A DNA stretch of 64,000 nucleotides from Paralvinella palmiformis (GCA_025642065.1 JAODUP010000519.1:491001-555000), one strand, 5' to 3'. Shown: positions 13,278-26,673, counted from the stretch's first letter. Numbers and translations: made by a program. Notes: generated by a model not told the origin, from the sequence alone.

Positions 13278-13508
13278 TGCTGACTAGGCTGGAACCTAGG
13301 GCCCCCCATATATATATATATAGGGTTAGAACTAACTAAAAGCCTAGGGTCCCATCCATGGGTTAATATAACCACGTAAATAGATAGATATAGGCTTATT
13401 TAATATAATACACTTAGTTAAGCCATCGCATAAACCTCAACTTGTACAATGTTGATAGTGAACCTCTATTTCTGTGCCACTCATCCTGTGATTCTCAAAG
13501 TTTTATGA

Positions 13509-13700
13509 TGATGATGATGATGATTGATGTTTTACGGCCACTTTTGTGCACAAGGTAGGTAAATGGGTCGAGCGACTTCCAAAGGTAATGAGACGAAGTG
13601 AAAGACGAAACAACCTTCAGATATGCCCACACCGGGATTCGAACACGGGTGGTAGTGATCTGTGGTCCAGCACGCTACCGCTATACCACGGAGGCGCCCT
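13509..13700 (-). mobile_element. SINE-A copy 2
   Basis: Full-length copy in reverse orientation, from (ATG)n through GTTTTACGGCCAC to the CGGAGGCGCC start. The flanks at 13494-13508 and 13701-13715 match at 14 of 15 bases (CTCAAAGTTTTATGA type), a clear target-site duplication of a fairly recent insertion. Confidence 0.9.
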
Positions 13701-14031
13701 CTCAAAGTTCTATGACTTGTAATTTAATTTAAATGTCCGGATTTGCCATAAAAGTTATTATGCAAATTTACTGCGCCGCGCCTTTGAATCGCTCATGCTA
13801 ATAAGGGTGCATGGTTAAGTCTTTGTTGCTTTAACTGGTTAGGCACCTGATGAGTATTGTTAGCAATAACACCAGCATAGTTCACACATTTGAAGGACTT
13901 TATATAATTGGATTCAGCCTTGATGTATAATTTTATGATTTTCTGCACTCGGGACTTGAATGTAAACGAGATGAATCCAGTTTCTATTCTGGTTCAGTTT
14001 CAGCGTGGAGATTTTCATCCGAGCGTCGATG

Positions 14032-14355
14032 TCACTCACTCACTCACTCACTCACTCACTCACTCACTCACTCACTCACTCACTCACTCACTCACTCACT
14101 CACTCACTCACTCACTCACTCACTCACTCACTCACTCACCACCACCACCACTCACTCACTCACTCACTCACTCACTCACTCACTCACTCACTCACTCACT
14201 CACTCACTCACTCACTCACTCACTCACTCACTCACTCACTCACTCACTCACTCACTCACTCACTCACTCACTCACTCACTCACTCACTCACTCACTCACT
14301 CACTCACTCACTCACTCACTCACTCACTCACTCACTCACTCACTCACCCACTCAT
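14032..14355. repeat. (CTCA)n microsatellite, about 320 bp
   Basis: An almost perfect tetranucleotide tract with one (CAC)n interruption at 14139-14151. All + frames without stops read LTHS repeats, which should not be annotated as protein. Confidence 0.97.
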
Positions 14356-14828
14356 ACATGACGGTATCAGCCACACTGTAATCAGCACGATTGTTATCAA
14401 GTTAATGCCCTATCACTTCAAAAATCAGACAGACTACGTATCCAAGTTACATCCATCACTTGATCCAGAGACTTGTCGATTATCTCTCAAATATTATCAG
14501 CTGATCCTGGATCGAACATCTGGAGCGTGCTAACGCCGAACATGCAATATCCGAGTTCAGGCGTTATTTATGTTGTTCCGGATACTGGCCATTATCCTGA
14601 TACCGAACTTGTCAGTGAGGAGTTAAGTCAGGGTCAAATACGATAAAATCACGCTTCTGACTTCTCAGTAGGATCCAGGCAATCTCGAACCGTGAATTCA
14701 AACTCTGGACGTTTCTTCAGGGGACTGAACCCAGAGTGGCGACTTTTCTTGCTGAGACATGCTGAGACTTACCTGGGCCTGATATATTATTATTATTATT
14801 ATTATTATTAATAACACTTAAAGGACAT

Positions 14829-14984
14829 AGGGCGTCCCGATGGTGTAGTGCTTAGAGGACAGCGCTACAAACCTACGGGTTGTAGGTTCGAATCCAGCCC
14901 ACAGCCATCTTTGTGGGATTTGTTTCCTTTGGCTGACACCCCTCAACAATATGTCACAGGTGTGACCAGTGCTGAGGATAAACA
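14829..14984 (+). mobile_element. SINE-B copy 1 (second tRNA-derived SINE)
   Basis: The head GGGCGTCCCGATGGTGTAGT carries an A box (TGGTGTAGTGCTTAGAGG) and a B box (TAGGTTCGAATCC). The tail ACAGGTGTGACCAGTGCTGA and GGATAAAC differs from SINE-A. Near-repeats AAGGACATAG before and AAGGGGCATAG after the element may be the target-site duplication. Confidence 0.75.
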
Positions 14985-15135
14985 ACTCAACTCAAGGGGC
15001 ATAGCATGACGAGAAAGGATACCTGGCGGTGATAGTGTTAGGTTGTAGAAGGTCTTTTAAACACTTTGATGTTTATCGACTGATTTTCATCGTATGTCAC
15101 AGGTGGCATGAAGAGAGACCGGGTGGGGGAGCGCC

Positions 15136-15189
15136 GGACACACACACGCACACACACGCACACACATATACAAACGCACATATACGCAC

Positions 15190-15221
<32 letters not shown>

Positions 15222-15493
15222 TTACACATACATATATATATACGCACGCACACACACGTATACGGATACACACACTTAAACTTACACATACGCACATACA
15301 CACACGCACACATGCACATACACTAGCACATGTCCACGTACTCATACACCCACACACCCATACACACACACACACATACACACACACAGTCTTACACACA
15401 TACACACAGACGGACAGAGAGACAGAGAGAGAGAGAGAGAGAGATTTACAAACACACATTTACACACACATACACACACACACACACACACAC
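15136..15493. repeat. CA-rich compound microsatellite, about 360 bp
   Basis: Alternating CA, CGCA, TACA and TATA units with a (GA)n stretch at 15416-15444. There is no coding content despite long frames in several phases. Confidence 0.95.
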
Positions 15494-15611
15494 GATCCAT
15501 TAGCCATCATGATGACAGTCTATCCATCCTTAACATGTACTAAAACATAGAAACGAACACCTTTTATTTTATTAACAATGACAATTAAAGTGAAAACAGC
15601 TGAGCTATGTG

Positions 15612-15614
<3 letters not shown>

Positions 15615-15649
<35 letters not shown>

Positions 15650-15662
15650 GAGAGAGAGAGAG
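15615..15662. repeat. (TA)n and (GA)n
   Basis: Short compound dinucleotide tract. Confidence 0.95.
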
Positions 15663-15889
15663 CTAGTTGTCCATCAAGTTAATGACGCTGTCATCACATA
15701 GGTTAGAGTACAAAAGTCTGATGTTAATTGCCTTCTGACGACGCAAGACTTCCTGACACCGAACTCCCCCCGCAAGGATATGACGACTTCATCTTTTTGT
15801 ATTGAGTTTTGTTTTGGGTAATATGTCGAGGAAGATATTATTAATGGATATATTACACTAGACACCGCTATGCTACACTAGATTACACT

Positions 15890-16440
15890 AAATTACAGGG
15901 GGAAATATGACAATACAATATAACACAATACGTTGTGAAATACAATAAAATACGAGACAATGGAATACAATGGAATATATTGCAATACATGATATATATT
16001 ATATAACATAATAAAATATACCAATAACTATACAAATCATAATACTAGTCAATGCATTACATTAAATATATAACAATATAATATATTACGAAATGCATGA
16101 CACCGTACAATACAGTAACATACAATACAATGTAAATCTAATACCGTAAAATACAACACAATATAATACAATACAATATATAACACACTACACTACACTT
16201 CACTAAAACACAATACGTGTACAATGCAATACCAATAGACAATGCCACACAACGCCGCAACGCACTATAATACACTACATCACACCATAACACGAGACAC
16301 AACACCACATTATACAGTAATACACAACACCACATTATACATTACACGAAGTTACGGTATAATACGCTACACCACATTGCAATATAATACACCACGCCAC
16401 ACAATACTACACTACTCTATCACCCTATATTATCCCCAAA
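15890..16440. repeat. Degenerate (AATACAATATA)-type satellite
   Basis: About 550 bases built from shuffled ATACA, ATATA and ACACT pentamers without a fixed period (ACAATACAATATAACACAAT and similar). G is rare on the + strand. It looks like an old expanded pentamer repeat. Confidence 0.75.
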
Positions 16441-16767
16441 ACTCGTAATATCTAGCTAAAGTTTCCAATTTCCGCCCTATATTAGCCCGCCATATTGTCG
16501 AGATCCCTGCTCCGTGTCGGAGTCTGACAGAAACCTAACCGACAACGAATTTTCTCTCAAACCGGAAGATCCCCCCCCCCCGTCCACTCAGCATGATTTA
16601 CGGCCTATTTCTGATATTCCTTAGAGACAGAATATTTATTGAGAAATTATTTCAAAACTGTTTATCACAAAGTCAAATTCTGTGTTTGTTGGAATATTGG
16701 AACGTAAGGAAAAATAGAATATCGGTTAGCTGATTGAAGAGGTATGTGAAGAATACACCTATTAAGA

Positions 16768-16781
16768 CACACACGCACACG

Positions 16782-16838
<57 letters not shown>
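16768..16838. repeat. (CA)n-(TA)n-(TG)n palindromic microsatellite
   Basis: CA, TA and TG tracts in this order form a self-complementary block of about 70 bases. Confidence 0.93.
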
Positions 16839-16845
<7 letters not shown>

Positions 16846-17667
16846 TTTTTTCGGTTTCTGTTGATGACCATAACTGCAAGGAAAATAAAATGCTGTTTTA
16901 AATTTCGATGTAGCATCGTATCTCCCGCTAATCTGCCATCGCAGACGATTCCTTCCGCTCATGTCAACAAGTACATAGCAGCGATGAATTCACGGACACG
17001 TACCAACGAGTTAGACGACTAAGTTTAATACAAATATTTTCACTTTTATTGGATAATTCCTAGATGGGTGCGGATGAAGGGTGGTGCTGGTGGGGGGGGG
17101 GGGATTCTGGAAGTCTGGTACTTTCCGTGGTTTTCAGCCCAAACCAACAACACAAATACTCGACCTGTTCTCGGACACGCACGAGACCTTTATTTTGGCG
17201 AAATAATTTGTTATTAGTCTTTCTCATCGACTCCTCACATATGGTGGAAAACTAGTTTCCGAAGCGCGATGAAAAACATCGATTAGTCTGATTTTTTCTT
17301 CAATTTTTCCGACTAATGTTTTACGACAAAACCTAATTCCGGTTAATCGTTATTTTCAGGTTACGGCCAAAAAAATCACCAATTGGACGACACGTCCAGT
17401 ACTATTTCATATTATTAATATCATGACGATTTGTTTTAATAAAGTAAATTTCAATTCTGAAAAGAGGGCTCTGAGAATAACAACAACAACAACAACAACA
17501 AAACACATCGTGAGTACCATTTATTACTTTGTCTGCAGATTCAGTGATCCTGAATCTATGGGATTATTTTAGTAATAGCCAATTATGGTGTTATATGAAA
17601 CATAGTGTTATGAATAATTACACCAAAATAACCTGAAAACTGATGTAAGTGTTAGTATAGGAAGCTG

Positions 17668-18025
17668 TATTGTGTTCCATTAGTAAACCACTTTATTCTA
17701 GACATATGGTATAGCCTACTAGACAATGTTGGCATCTATATTGGTAGCACGGTAGCCTTATTTTCTCCCAATAAGATACCACTTTATTCTAGACATATGG
17801 TATAGCCTATTAGACACTGTTGATATGGATGGTAGTAGTATGGTAGTCGTATTTTGTTCCATTAATAAGCCACTTTGTTCTAGACATACGATACGGCACA
17901 GCTTACTAGACACTGTTGGTATCTATGGTTGGTATGTATAGTGGTAGTACGGTAGCCTTTTATCTCAAGAAGATGCTACTTTGTTCTAGAGAAATGGTAT
18001 CGCTTACTAGACACATTAATCGGTA
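17668..18025. repeat. About four degenerate tandem copies of a 90-115 bp unit
   Basis: The phrases CACTTTATTCTAGACATATG, GGTATAGCCTACTAGACA, TGTTGGCATCTAT and GGTAGTACGGTAGCCTT recur in the same order, starting near 17690, 17781, 17871 and 17968. The copies differ by small indels. Confidence 0.85.
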
Positions 18026-18082
18026 GCTTTATGAGTTTATTAGATCCTGGTCTCAACCCTACACTACATTAATCTACAATTT

Positions 18083-18242
18083 GGCGTCTCAGTGGCGCAG
18101 TGGTTATAAAACTGCAGTGCAAACCTCAAGGTTGTGGGTTCGAATGACGCTCACACATGGCTCGGAGACATAACCGGGGAAGAGCTATCATTCGTCAATA
18201 TGTTGATGATGTTCGGCCAATGACAATCAGCGCTCAAACATA
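18083..18242 (+). mobile_element. SINE-B-like copy 3
   Basis: The tRNA-like head (GGCGTCTCAGTGGCGCAGTG, B box GGGTTCGAATGAC) is followed by a body ending ATCAGCGCTCAAACATACTA. The boxes are clear; the body resembles the other copies only at the end. Confidence 0.55.
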
Positions 18243-19894
18243 CTAATAAATTCTCAATCCTTAATTATCGCTACTGGTGTTTGCTTGACAGGTAATATTG
18301 TTGTCCGGGGATCCAGCAACTATGGCGTTTGTCTGCGTCGGGAAAGGTGGAAAGATGGCGTAAAATGCATGAAATCTACCCCGAATTAGCCCAAAGCACT
18401 ATTTATGTACGACATTTTACGACATACCGATTTAGTCTTGTCAGACACCAGTATATTTCATGTAATACAACATTTGTCTTCTTTCAATAATTCAGCCGTA
18501 TTTGACCATTTAAGCTGGCGTAGTGGTATCGTAATTTTACGCGGGGACTATTTTTTTCCCTATCTTTATCCGAATGCGCCATAACTGACGTCACAATGGG
18601 AGGTCATCGGCGAGTGCGAGGAGCAGGAAGCTAGAACCTATTATAATAAATAATCCGAGCAAAACACGAGGAGCAAGGATCTAAAGGACGCCGGAGGATC
18701 GAAACACCGCACAGCCTGTCAGCGGCGCGGAGAAGGAACGGCACTATATCGGTACAACGGTGTGGCGCGGAGGATCATAAACTTCGGCATATGGGATAGA
18801 CTTGTCACTGAATGAGAGATAGGGATAGAGAGAAAGAGAGAGAAAACAACAACAGACAGAGTCCAGTTGTGGTGTTGAAAGGTCAAAACCGGATTAAATG
18901 TGTTTTTTTGTTTCTTCCAATGTTCCCATCTCCCTAGAATTATTTTCTTACCGGAGTCATTGTCTTCTCGGGACTGGTGCTGATGGATTGGATGAACGCT
19001 TTGTCCGGTGGATGGATTGATCGAGCAACTGACAGACTGATTGATTGATTCATTTATTGGTTGGTTGACTTCACTTCTTGCCCGAACAATTGGTTGATTG
19101 TTTATTTCGTTTGTTGATCGTTTGTCAGTTTGCTCGTTTGTTTGTATACATCGACTTTTATGTAAGACCATATACATGAACTACTTGATTCTGTGCTAGC
19201 TTGTTTGCTTTGACTGATTGATTGATTGAATAGTTGATTGATTGATAGGTTTGACTGGTTGGTACTAATCGTACGTGTATGTGATGTTTATGACACGTTA
19301 CATGCGACGATTACTTGCTTATTTGGTTAGTTTCCTTAACTGATCAATCGATCAATCGAATGATCGATTTTATTGATCGATCAATTAATCGATTTATTGA
19401 ATAAAAAACACGGTATTAATGGACACCGAATAAAGCAGTCGAGTTCGGTTTGATTATCCAACTCTAGCCCAAGAACAGCAATCTGATCTGGATATCTGAT
19501 GGCAGATCTATCGCTGTGGATCAGATGTCTGGATTACCGGAACTACGTCACCCGTACGTCAGCGATCGACCGAGAACAGATGATTGATGATTGGCTGAGA
19601 GATGATGGCTGATTGTTATCATGTGCAGACCCGGTCAACTGATCAGCAATATTGGGCTGGTCATCGAAATGGAAAAAATAACAGCAATAACAGCAATAAC
19701 AACAAAAGACGTTACCATGGCAACGACCATCGACGCCAAAACGTCAATAAAACTGGAAATAGAGACTACAACAACATCAGCAGCAACGCCACCTATAATA
19801 AAAACGTCAACAACAACAATATCATCAACAACAACATCACTAAGAAGAACATAATTAAAAAGAACAACAACAACATTAGCCTTAACCACAAGGA

Positions 19895-20285
19895 CATCAA
19901 CAATAGGAACATCAACAACAAGATGATCAACAACAAGAACATACACAGCAAGAACATCAACAACAAGAACATACACAGCAAGAACATCAACAACAAGAAC
20001 ATACACAGCAAGAACATCAACAACAAGAACATACACAACAAGAACATCAACAACAAGAACATACACAGTAAAAACATCAACAACAGGAACATACACAGCA
20101 AGATCATCAACAACAAGAACATACACAGCAAGAACATCAACAACAAGAACATACACAGCAAGAACATCAACAACAAGAACATATACAGCAAGAACATCAA
20201 CAATAAGAATATACACAGCAAGAACATCAACGACAAGAACATACACAGCAAGAACATCAACAACAAGATGTTCAACAACAAGAAC
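19895..20285. repeat. 30-bp tandem repeat array 1, about 12-13 units
   Basis: Units are variants of AACATCAACAACAAGAACAT plus ACACAGCAAG. The unit is ten codons, so an ATG at 19602 opens a 237-codon + frame (Asn/Ile/Lys/His-rich, SKNINNKNIH repeats) to 20315, and the opposite strand has an equally long hydrophobic frame. Frames open on both strands argue for composition rather than a gene. Flanking sequence from 19670 is also AAC-rich. Confidence 0.95.
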
Positions 20286-20734
20286 CATAATACCACCAAT
20301 AATACGAATACCTAGTATAGCAATACCAAGATGATCAAAAGGACCATAGCTAACAACAATAACAACCACCACAACAACAAGAACATCAACAACAAGGAAA
20401 CATCCACAACAAAAACATCAACAAAATGAACATCAACAACAAGAACATCAATATAAAAAGCATCAACGACATTAACCTCAACCACCAGAACACCAACAAC
20501 AAGAATAACATCAACAACGAGAACATTAAAAACAAGAACATCAATAAGAACATCATTAAGAACATTAATATAAAAAAGCATCATTAACCTCAACCACCAG
20601 AACATCAACAACAAGAACATCAGCAAGAAGAACCGTAACAACAAGAACAAGAACAACAAGATGATCAAGAACAAAATGGTTAACAGCAAGAACATCTTCA
20701 GCTAGAACATCAGTAACAACAAGATCAACAATAA
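20286..20734. repeat. Degenerate AAC/ATC-rich satellite between the two arrays
   Basis: Loose repeats of AACATCAACAACAAGAACAT with many changes, including two related blocks CATCAACGACATTAACCTCA and CATCATTAACCTCAACCACC. It is strongly A/C-biased on the + strand, with no credible gene. Confidence 0.8.
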
Positions 20735-21250
20735 GAACATCAACAGCAAGAACATCAACAATAAGAACATCAATAACAACAACATCAACAATAAGAACAT
20801 CAATAACAACATCAACATTAAGAACATCAATAACAACAACATCAACAATAAGAACATCAATAACAACAACATCAACAATAAGAAAATCAATAATAACAAC
20901 ATCAACAATAAGAACATCAATAACAACAACATCAGCACTAACAACATCAATAACAACAATATCAACAATACGAACATCAATAACAACAATATCAACAATA
21001 AGAACATCAATAACAACAACATCAACAATAAGAACATCAATAACAACAACATCAACAATAAGAAAATTAATAACAACAACATCAACAATAAGAACATCAA
21101 TAACAACAACATCAGCACTAACAACATCAATAACAACAATATCAACAATACGAACATCAATAACAACAATATCAACAATAAGAACATCAATAACAACAAC
21201 ATCAACAATAAGCAACATCAATAACAACAATATCAACAATAAGAACGTCA
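20735..21250. repeat. 30-bp tandem repeat array 2 with 180-bp higher-order repeat
   Basis: The unit is AACATCAATAACAACAACAT plus CAACAATAAG. Positions 20821-21000 and 21001-21180 are the same six-unit block with only two differences, so a 180-bp segment was duplicated recently. The minus strand is open for 289 codons (20565-21434) because the unit has no stop in that frame. The array fades into irregular AAC repeats by 21370. Confidence 0.95.
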
Positions 21251-21379
21251 AACACATGACCGACAACAATTGAAAGAGCAGTAACATCAACATCAATATC
21301 AACAACAACATCAACAACAACAACAGCAACAATAACAGCAACATCAACAACTTCAATAACGACGACAAAAATGACCACA

Positions 21380-22914
21380 GCAATGACGACAGAACTGACG
21401 TCATTTTATTGTGTACCTGTAGAGATGAAGCCAACTTTAATTATCTTTTCAATATTTCTCCATCTGACAGAATAAGTTTTTGGAAATATTGGGACGGATA
21501 TTGAATATGAGTTAATCACTCAGAAGTCACAATTTTTAATACCTCGGATGTGATAGCTGGTCTGGGCACCAATACGTGTGTGTTTGTGAGTGTGTGTGTG
21601 TGTGTGTGTACGCGCGTGTGTGCGCGTCTAGAAGATAATGTGTAATTGCGAGCAGTTCTCGCCAGATGGCATTTTATTCTCAATGGAATTTTACGACTTG
21701 AAGAGCAGGTTCAGAGCAGAACTTTAATTCAGGTAGTATCTCAACGACCTGTTTTACGATTGAGTCTAGTAATCGTGAAATTTCCATTGTCAGTAAAAAA
21801 AGTCACTAATTTATTATTTCGCCTTTTCATCGTAGTTTTCAGCACGTGACAATTTTATGCTTCAAGGGACACACGGAATGGGCTAACTTGGTCAAATAAT
21901 TCGGCAGATGGCGCTGTTTCAGAAACAGATTATTCAAGATACGCTTCCAGGATGTAAACTAAATTATGTATTATATTTAAATCGTAACCCCCTCATATGT
22001 ATATATCCGGTTCATAGTATTGACAGTTGAGTTTCCCCCTGTTTATCTTCTGTTACGGTGTTAGGGACGAATGATCGCCGAGGACGATTGAGCAAAGAGA
22101 CGATTATAGTAGGTGATAGAACGGAACAAATCCCGCATCGAACCTCAACAAATCGTATCGGATCCTAGGTTTTAAAACGGGAATCGCTTAATACGAACGG
22201 TCGGTCCCCTCATCAATGCACACTTCACGGCCAGAAATATTTCGTCCTTAGTCCTGTTTTCGGTTAATTAGCTTCGTGGCCGTGGAGTCCGGTTATCGAA
22301 TCCGATATCCCGAAATTAAAACCGGACTCCGACGAGGTCATTCGGTGCAAACTGATCCGGATAATCCGCTCCTTGGCTCAGTGCGGCCGAGACACGACTG
22401 CGATTAATCAATATAACAACCTTGTAGACAAACTTAGTATCAGCTTGTTTATGTAATGAAATACAGAACTCTCGGGAAATACCTCGGCAGGATAGGAGAG
22501 GAGTTATTTATAGCCACCTTCCGGATAGGCATATCGACGCCGAAAATTCGAACCGATTTCCGGATCTGGTCCCAGGGTGTGAAAGGACGAAATCCGATAT
22601 CGTGGTGACTGTACGATATCGATTCCGGTCTAAGACCGAACGATTTCCAGAACGTATTCTGGACACAATTACAAGCGCTCGCCGTCGAATACGTACTTAT
22701 CAGGAATTCGTTTGAAGTTGATGCACATTATGCTGCGACTGCACATTTGGAAACGTGCAATACGAATTGCTCAGATGTTCTTATCGTTAATCGTGTTCTG
22801 GTTCGGTTGAGACACGGTGCGTAGTCATTTATTTTATGATTAATCCAGATTTTGTTTGGAAGCTTTTGTGCTTGATTCAGACAGATATAAGCTCTCTAGA
22901 TCAAACGAGTATTG

Positions 22915-22916
<2 letters not shown>
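21380..22916. other. Non-coding stretch, CpG-rich from 22050
   Basis: Positions 22050-22800 are rich in CCGATAT, CCGGAT and TCGAA motifs and contain an exact inverted repeat, GGAGTCCGGTT at 22284-22294 and 22320-22330. No protein-like frame is present. It may be a regulatory segment. Confidence 0.35.
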
Positions 22917-22950
<34 letters not shown>

Positions 22951-23022
22951 TAGAGAGAGGGGGGAAGTCAGATACACACGTACACATGTGCGCTTGCCCA
23001 CACACACACGCACACATGCGCT

Positions 23023-23063
<41 letters not shown>

Positions 23064-23342
23064 AGAGAGGGGGGAGACAGATACACACGTACACACGTGC
23101 GCTTGCCCCCCCCACACACACCCGCACGCATGCTCTGACACAGAGAGAGGGGCAGATAGACACGTACGCACGTGCACTCCCCACACACACACCCACCCAC
23201 ACACACACACACATATATATATAGTATATATATATATATATATATATATAATAAAAAAACACTTACTAATACACATACGCGCACGCACGCAGCTCATGCG
23301 CTCACACACACACACACATAAAACATATATTATATATACAGC

Positions 23343-23376
<34 letters not shown>

Positions 23377-23390
23377 AAACACACAACACA

Positions 23391-23427
<37 letters not shown>

Positions 23428-23435
23428 GGAGAGAG
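22917..23435. repeat. Compound CA/GA/TA microsatellite cluster
   Basis: Three related blocks at about 22917-22985, 23024-23090 and 23130-23230 repeat the order CA tract, GAGAGAGGGG, GACACACGTACACACGTGCG. TA tracts follow to 23425. The blocks suggest a tandem duplication of an approximately 105-bp compound unit. Confidence 0.88.
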
Positions 23436-24029
23436 ATATATACTCTCTATAGCTGACATACCACTAAGTGTATTTACTCTTCTTGCCGACAGAATATTAA
23501 CGACAAAAAAAACATTTTTCTTTCGGCGCAGTCTCTCAGTCCTGGTCCCACCTTTCCGCTGGGTACACACCATGGACCGCTATCTCATCTCCCAACCCCT
23601 TCACTACCGCCTTAACCACACACCCACCTTCATGCCTACCCACTCTTCGCCCATCCATCTCTCCGCCTATTCACCGCCAGCCGTCTAACTCAGTCACGAG
23701 ATGATATTTCTGTCCATCATACTGTCATAGGTAAAGCATTCACCAGCATCCAGTCGGATACCGTTGTTTAAGTATCTGCGCCTCAGCTCGAGTCGGATGG
23801 TGATGTGTATTGGGTGTTTTAGACCCTCCCCCACCGTCCCCTCACGCATAACCCTCGCACTTTGGGGGAACGAATGAACGACGGACATTACAAGTGTGTC
23901 ATCATATGACATTTTTTTAATTATAATTTTTTCTTCATATTAGTTTTCAGCAAAAATCAGGACACTTTAAAATACTTGTTTGTGTTTTACTGGACAATGG
24001 ATTTGAAAGGTACAAGGTAGTGTATGCAT

Positions 24030-24067
<38 letters not shown>

Positions 24068-24123
24068 AAAAATTAAGCCCACCCTGATATTCAAAATATG
24101 TTTAGTGGATATATACATCAAAA

Positions 24124-24256
24124 GATGATGATTGATGTTTTACGGCCACTTTTGTGCACATGGTAGGCTAAATGGGCCGAGCGACCTCCAAATGTAATGA
24201 AGCGAAGTCAAAGATGAAACACCCTTCAGATATGTCAACACCGAGATTCGAACTCA
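24124..24256 (-). mobile_element. SINE-A copy 3, head-truncated
   Basis: The body and 3' end are intact (GATGATTGATGTTTTACGGC to CACCGAGATTCGAACTC). Homology stops within the B box at about 24256, so the A-box part is missing. No target-site duplication is visible. Confidence 0.8.
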
Positions 24257-25678
24257 TTAGCGCTTCACCTGTCTTATCGATTCACCCAGGCCGTTCTCTT
24301 CCCCATTGTCACCCATCCATCACGAGAGATTGTGACGTAATGCCATCTCGGGCAAGGAGCAAATCCGCTCCCAAAAATTGGCGCACATCTCACTCCGAAA
24401 TATAATATTGAAAATCAATCCCATCATCCATCGCTTCTCATCTATCTGGAACGCACCGCAGTTCGGGTGAAGGACGCGAGGACATGATCATTGACCTGGT
24501 TATCGCTCTCTCTCTCTCTCTCTCTCTCTCTGCCCTATAATATCGCCCGGAGTCGCTATCCAGGTCGACGGATATCCGGTAACGATGTTCCGGAACGCTC
24601 GCCTCCGCCGAAAGACGATAAACTAGGAGAGTTCATTTATCAGACAACTGATCCGGAATTGATCGATCGGGTTACGCCGACTGTCAACGCGCCTTAACTC
24701 CATCCAGAAACGCATCATCCGGCGTAAGTGATCCCGAAGAAAATATAAACCAGGAATCACCGTACGGATGTTAAGTGGGATATTGGCGTGGAAGTTTTAG
24801 ATAATGTTTTCTAAGAACTTCGTTTACTGGGCCACGGATAAAGAAAGCTGGATTATGCTTTTCCATCTTCTACGTACGATCTTAGCTCCGGACATTCAAA
24901 CATATCGGAATACGGAGAAACAAAACATACGGGATGCGGGCTACCACTCGGGGGTGGGGGGGCTGGTCTGAGGATAAATCGCGAATTGAACGATTTGTAC
25001 AGCTAGTTTTGAGGATGCTCTGTTATTAGGTAGTTTATTAATGTGTGGTCTGTCTGTCTACTTAATCGGGATCAATCTATTCAGGATCTTTATGGGGAGT
25101 CGGGGCGCGGGGGGGGGGGGCAGGTGGGGTATGTTTTTGAAAGTACGCTGTCGATGAGTTTTCCCGGAATCGACATCGCAGTCAGATGATGATGACGTTA
25201 CGCCGATGGGGCAAATTAGTCGAGTGTCTTCGGTTAATGAGCCATATACGTCACGTGCGACGATTTGATCCTGGCCATTTTCCAACCTCGTGTCATTTTG
25301 CCCTCAGAGTGCGCCACTACACTCCCACAGACACACACACACACACACACACACTCACGACTGTCGTGTGATTATTATATTTCCAGACCCTGTCGTCTGA
25401 TTTTCGTCCAGAACATTTTTACTAGCTCCCGATCACCGTCTGAACTGAGCTATCCCTTTTATGGCCAAGGGAATCTGTGGCCGATGTGGGCAAGCAGCTG
25501 GTTGGTTCCTACAACTGTCAAAGTGTACCGGTTCTGAACAAGTAGACGGCGTTATTTCGACTTCATGAGATACCGCCTCTTCAGGCTAAGACCGCTACCT
25601 CATCTCACACGAGAAATGAAGTTATCTAGATATTTTAATATGATATCTACGAAAAACAATAAAAATATCACTTTTGGG

Positions 25679-25736
<58 letters not shown>

Positions 25737-26073
25737 AATAGTATTTGGCAGTTTTCATTAACACGTCATCAAAACAAATCACGTGATTTTTCCAGGAGAA
25801 TTTGAACAACCCGCAAACCTATCGTCGAAAATAAACAAGGAATTAGTCCAATAAAGTGAGTGAAATATTACAATTTCTAGGAATGACCGTTGGAGAAAAT
25901 GTAACATCGCAGAAATACGTAAGCTGCCACAATGATAAAATTACAACAGACTTAAAAGTAACAAATGCTGCAAAGTACTTGCTCATAAAGTATCAATTAA
26001 AAACCCCACTTCACAGCTTAGTAAATTGTTATCTAAAAGCTGACATACTAATGGGTGGATCTTCAAATAAAAG

Positions 26074-26111
<38 letters not shown>

Positions 26112-26130
26112 TGTGTGTGTGTGTGTGTGT
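25679..26130. repeat. Two (CA/TA) microsatellites
   Basis: (CA)n-(TA)n at 25679-25733 and (TA)n-(TG)n at 26078-26130, in mirror order, with AT-rich single-copy sequence between them. Confidence 0.9.
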
Positions 26131-26557
26131 GAAATAAGCCAAAACAAGTGAATTAAGATCGCAAATAACAAAACATCTGCGATTCTGATATCCGATTATC
26201 TTAACACACAGCCAATGATGAAGCTTTTCATATTATCACAAATCATTACGGAATTTCCTCACATTAAAAGGTGCCATTCATTCCTGAATTACTACAAACA
26301 AAGACAGTTTCCAAATTATTATTTCAGCTATTCCTCCAATCCGAAGCAGTTTTATTCTTGTAGAAACAAAATGTAAACAAAGAAAGTTGAAACGAAAATT
26401 CGACAAATGTTTATATTAATTTTATTATCTTAGTTTTTTTCTTATAATTAATTTTTTAAAACAAAAATACGTTCTGTTCGGCTAATTAATGTAAATATTC
26501 TAATAACAATAATACAGTTAGTTCTGTCTTGTAAAATTTTCCCATTTTAGTTCTGTC

Positions 26558-26561
<4 letters not shown>

Positions 26562-26595
<34 letters not shown>

Positions 26596-26673
26596 AATAT
26601 AATATATATATATAGCTATAATATAAAGTAATTATACTATAATATAAAAAATTATATATATATATATATATAA
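26562..26673. repeat. (TA)n tracts
   Basis: Three TA tracts separated by short AT-rich spacers. Confidence 0.9.

Noticed and set aside
14032..14355. Long frames reading LTHSLTHS as a protein
   Set aside because: They are translations of a (CTCA)n microsatellite, open in every + frame.
15029..15550. Long His/Thr-rich and Cys/Val-rich frames
   Set aside because: CA-rich microsatellite read in both strands; no start context or motif.
19895..21250. CRISPR-like array
   Set aside because: The 30-bp units abut without unique spacers; this is a satellite in a eukaryotic genome.
25058..25285. Minus-strand frame with acidic and Ser-rich content
   Set aside because: Runs into a C homopolymer, lacks an ATG at its start and shows no family resemblance.
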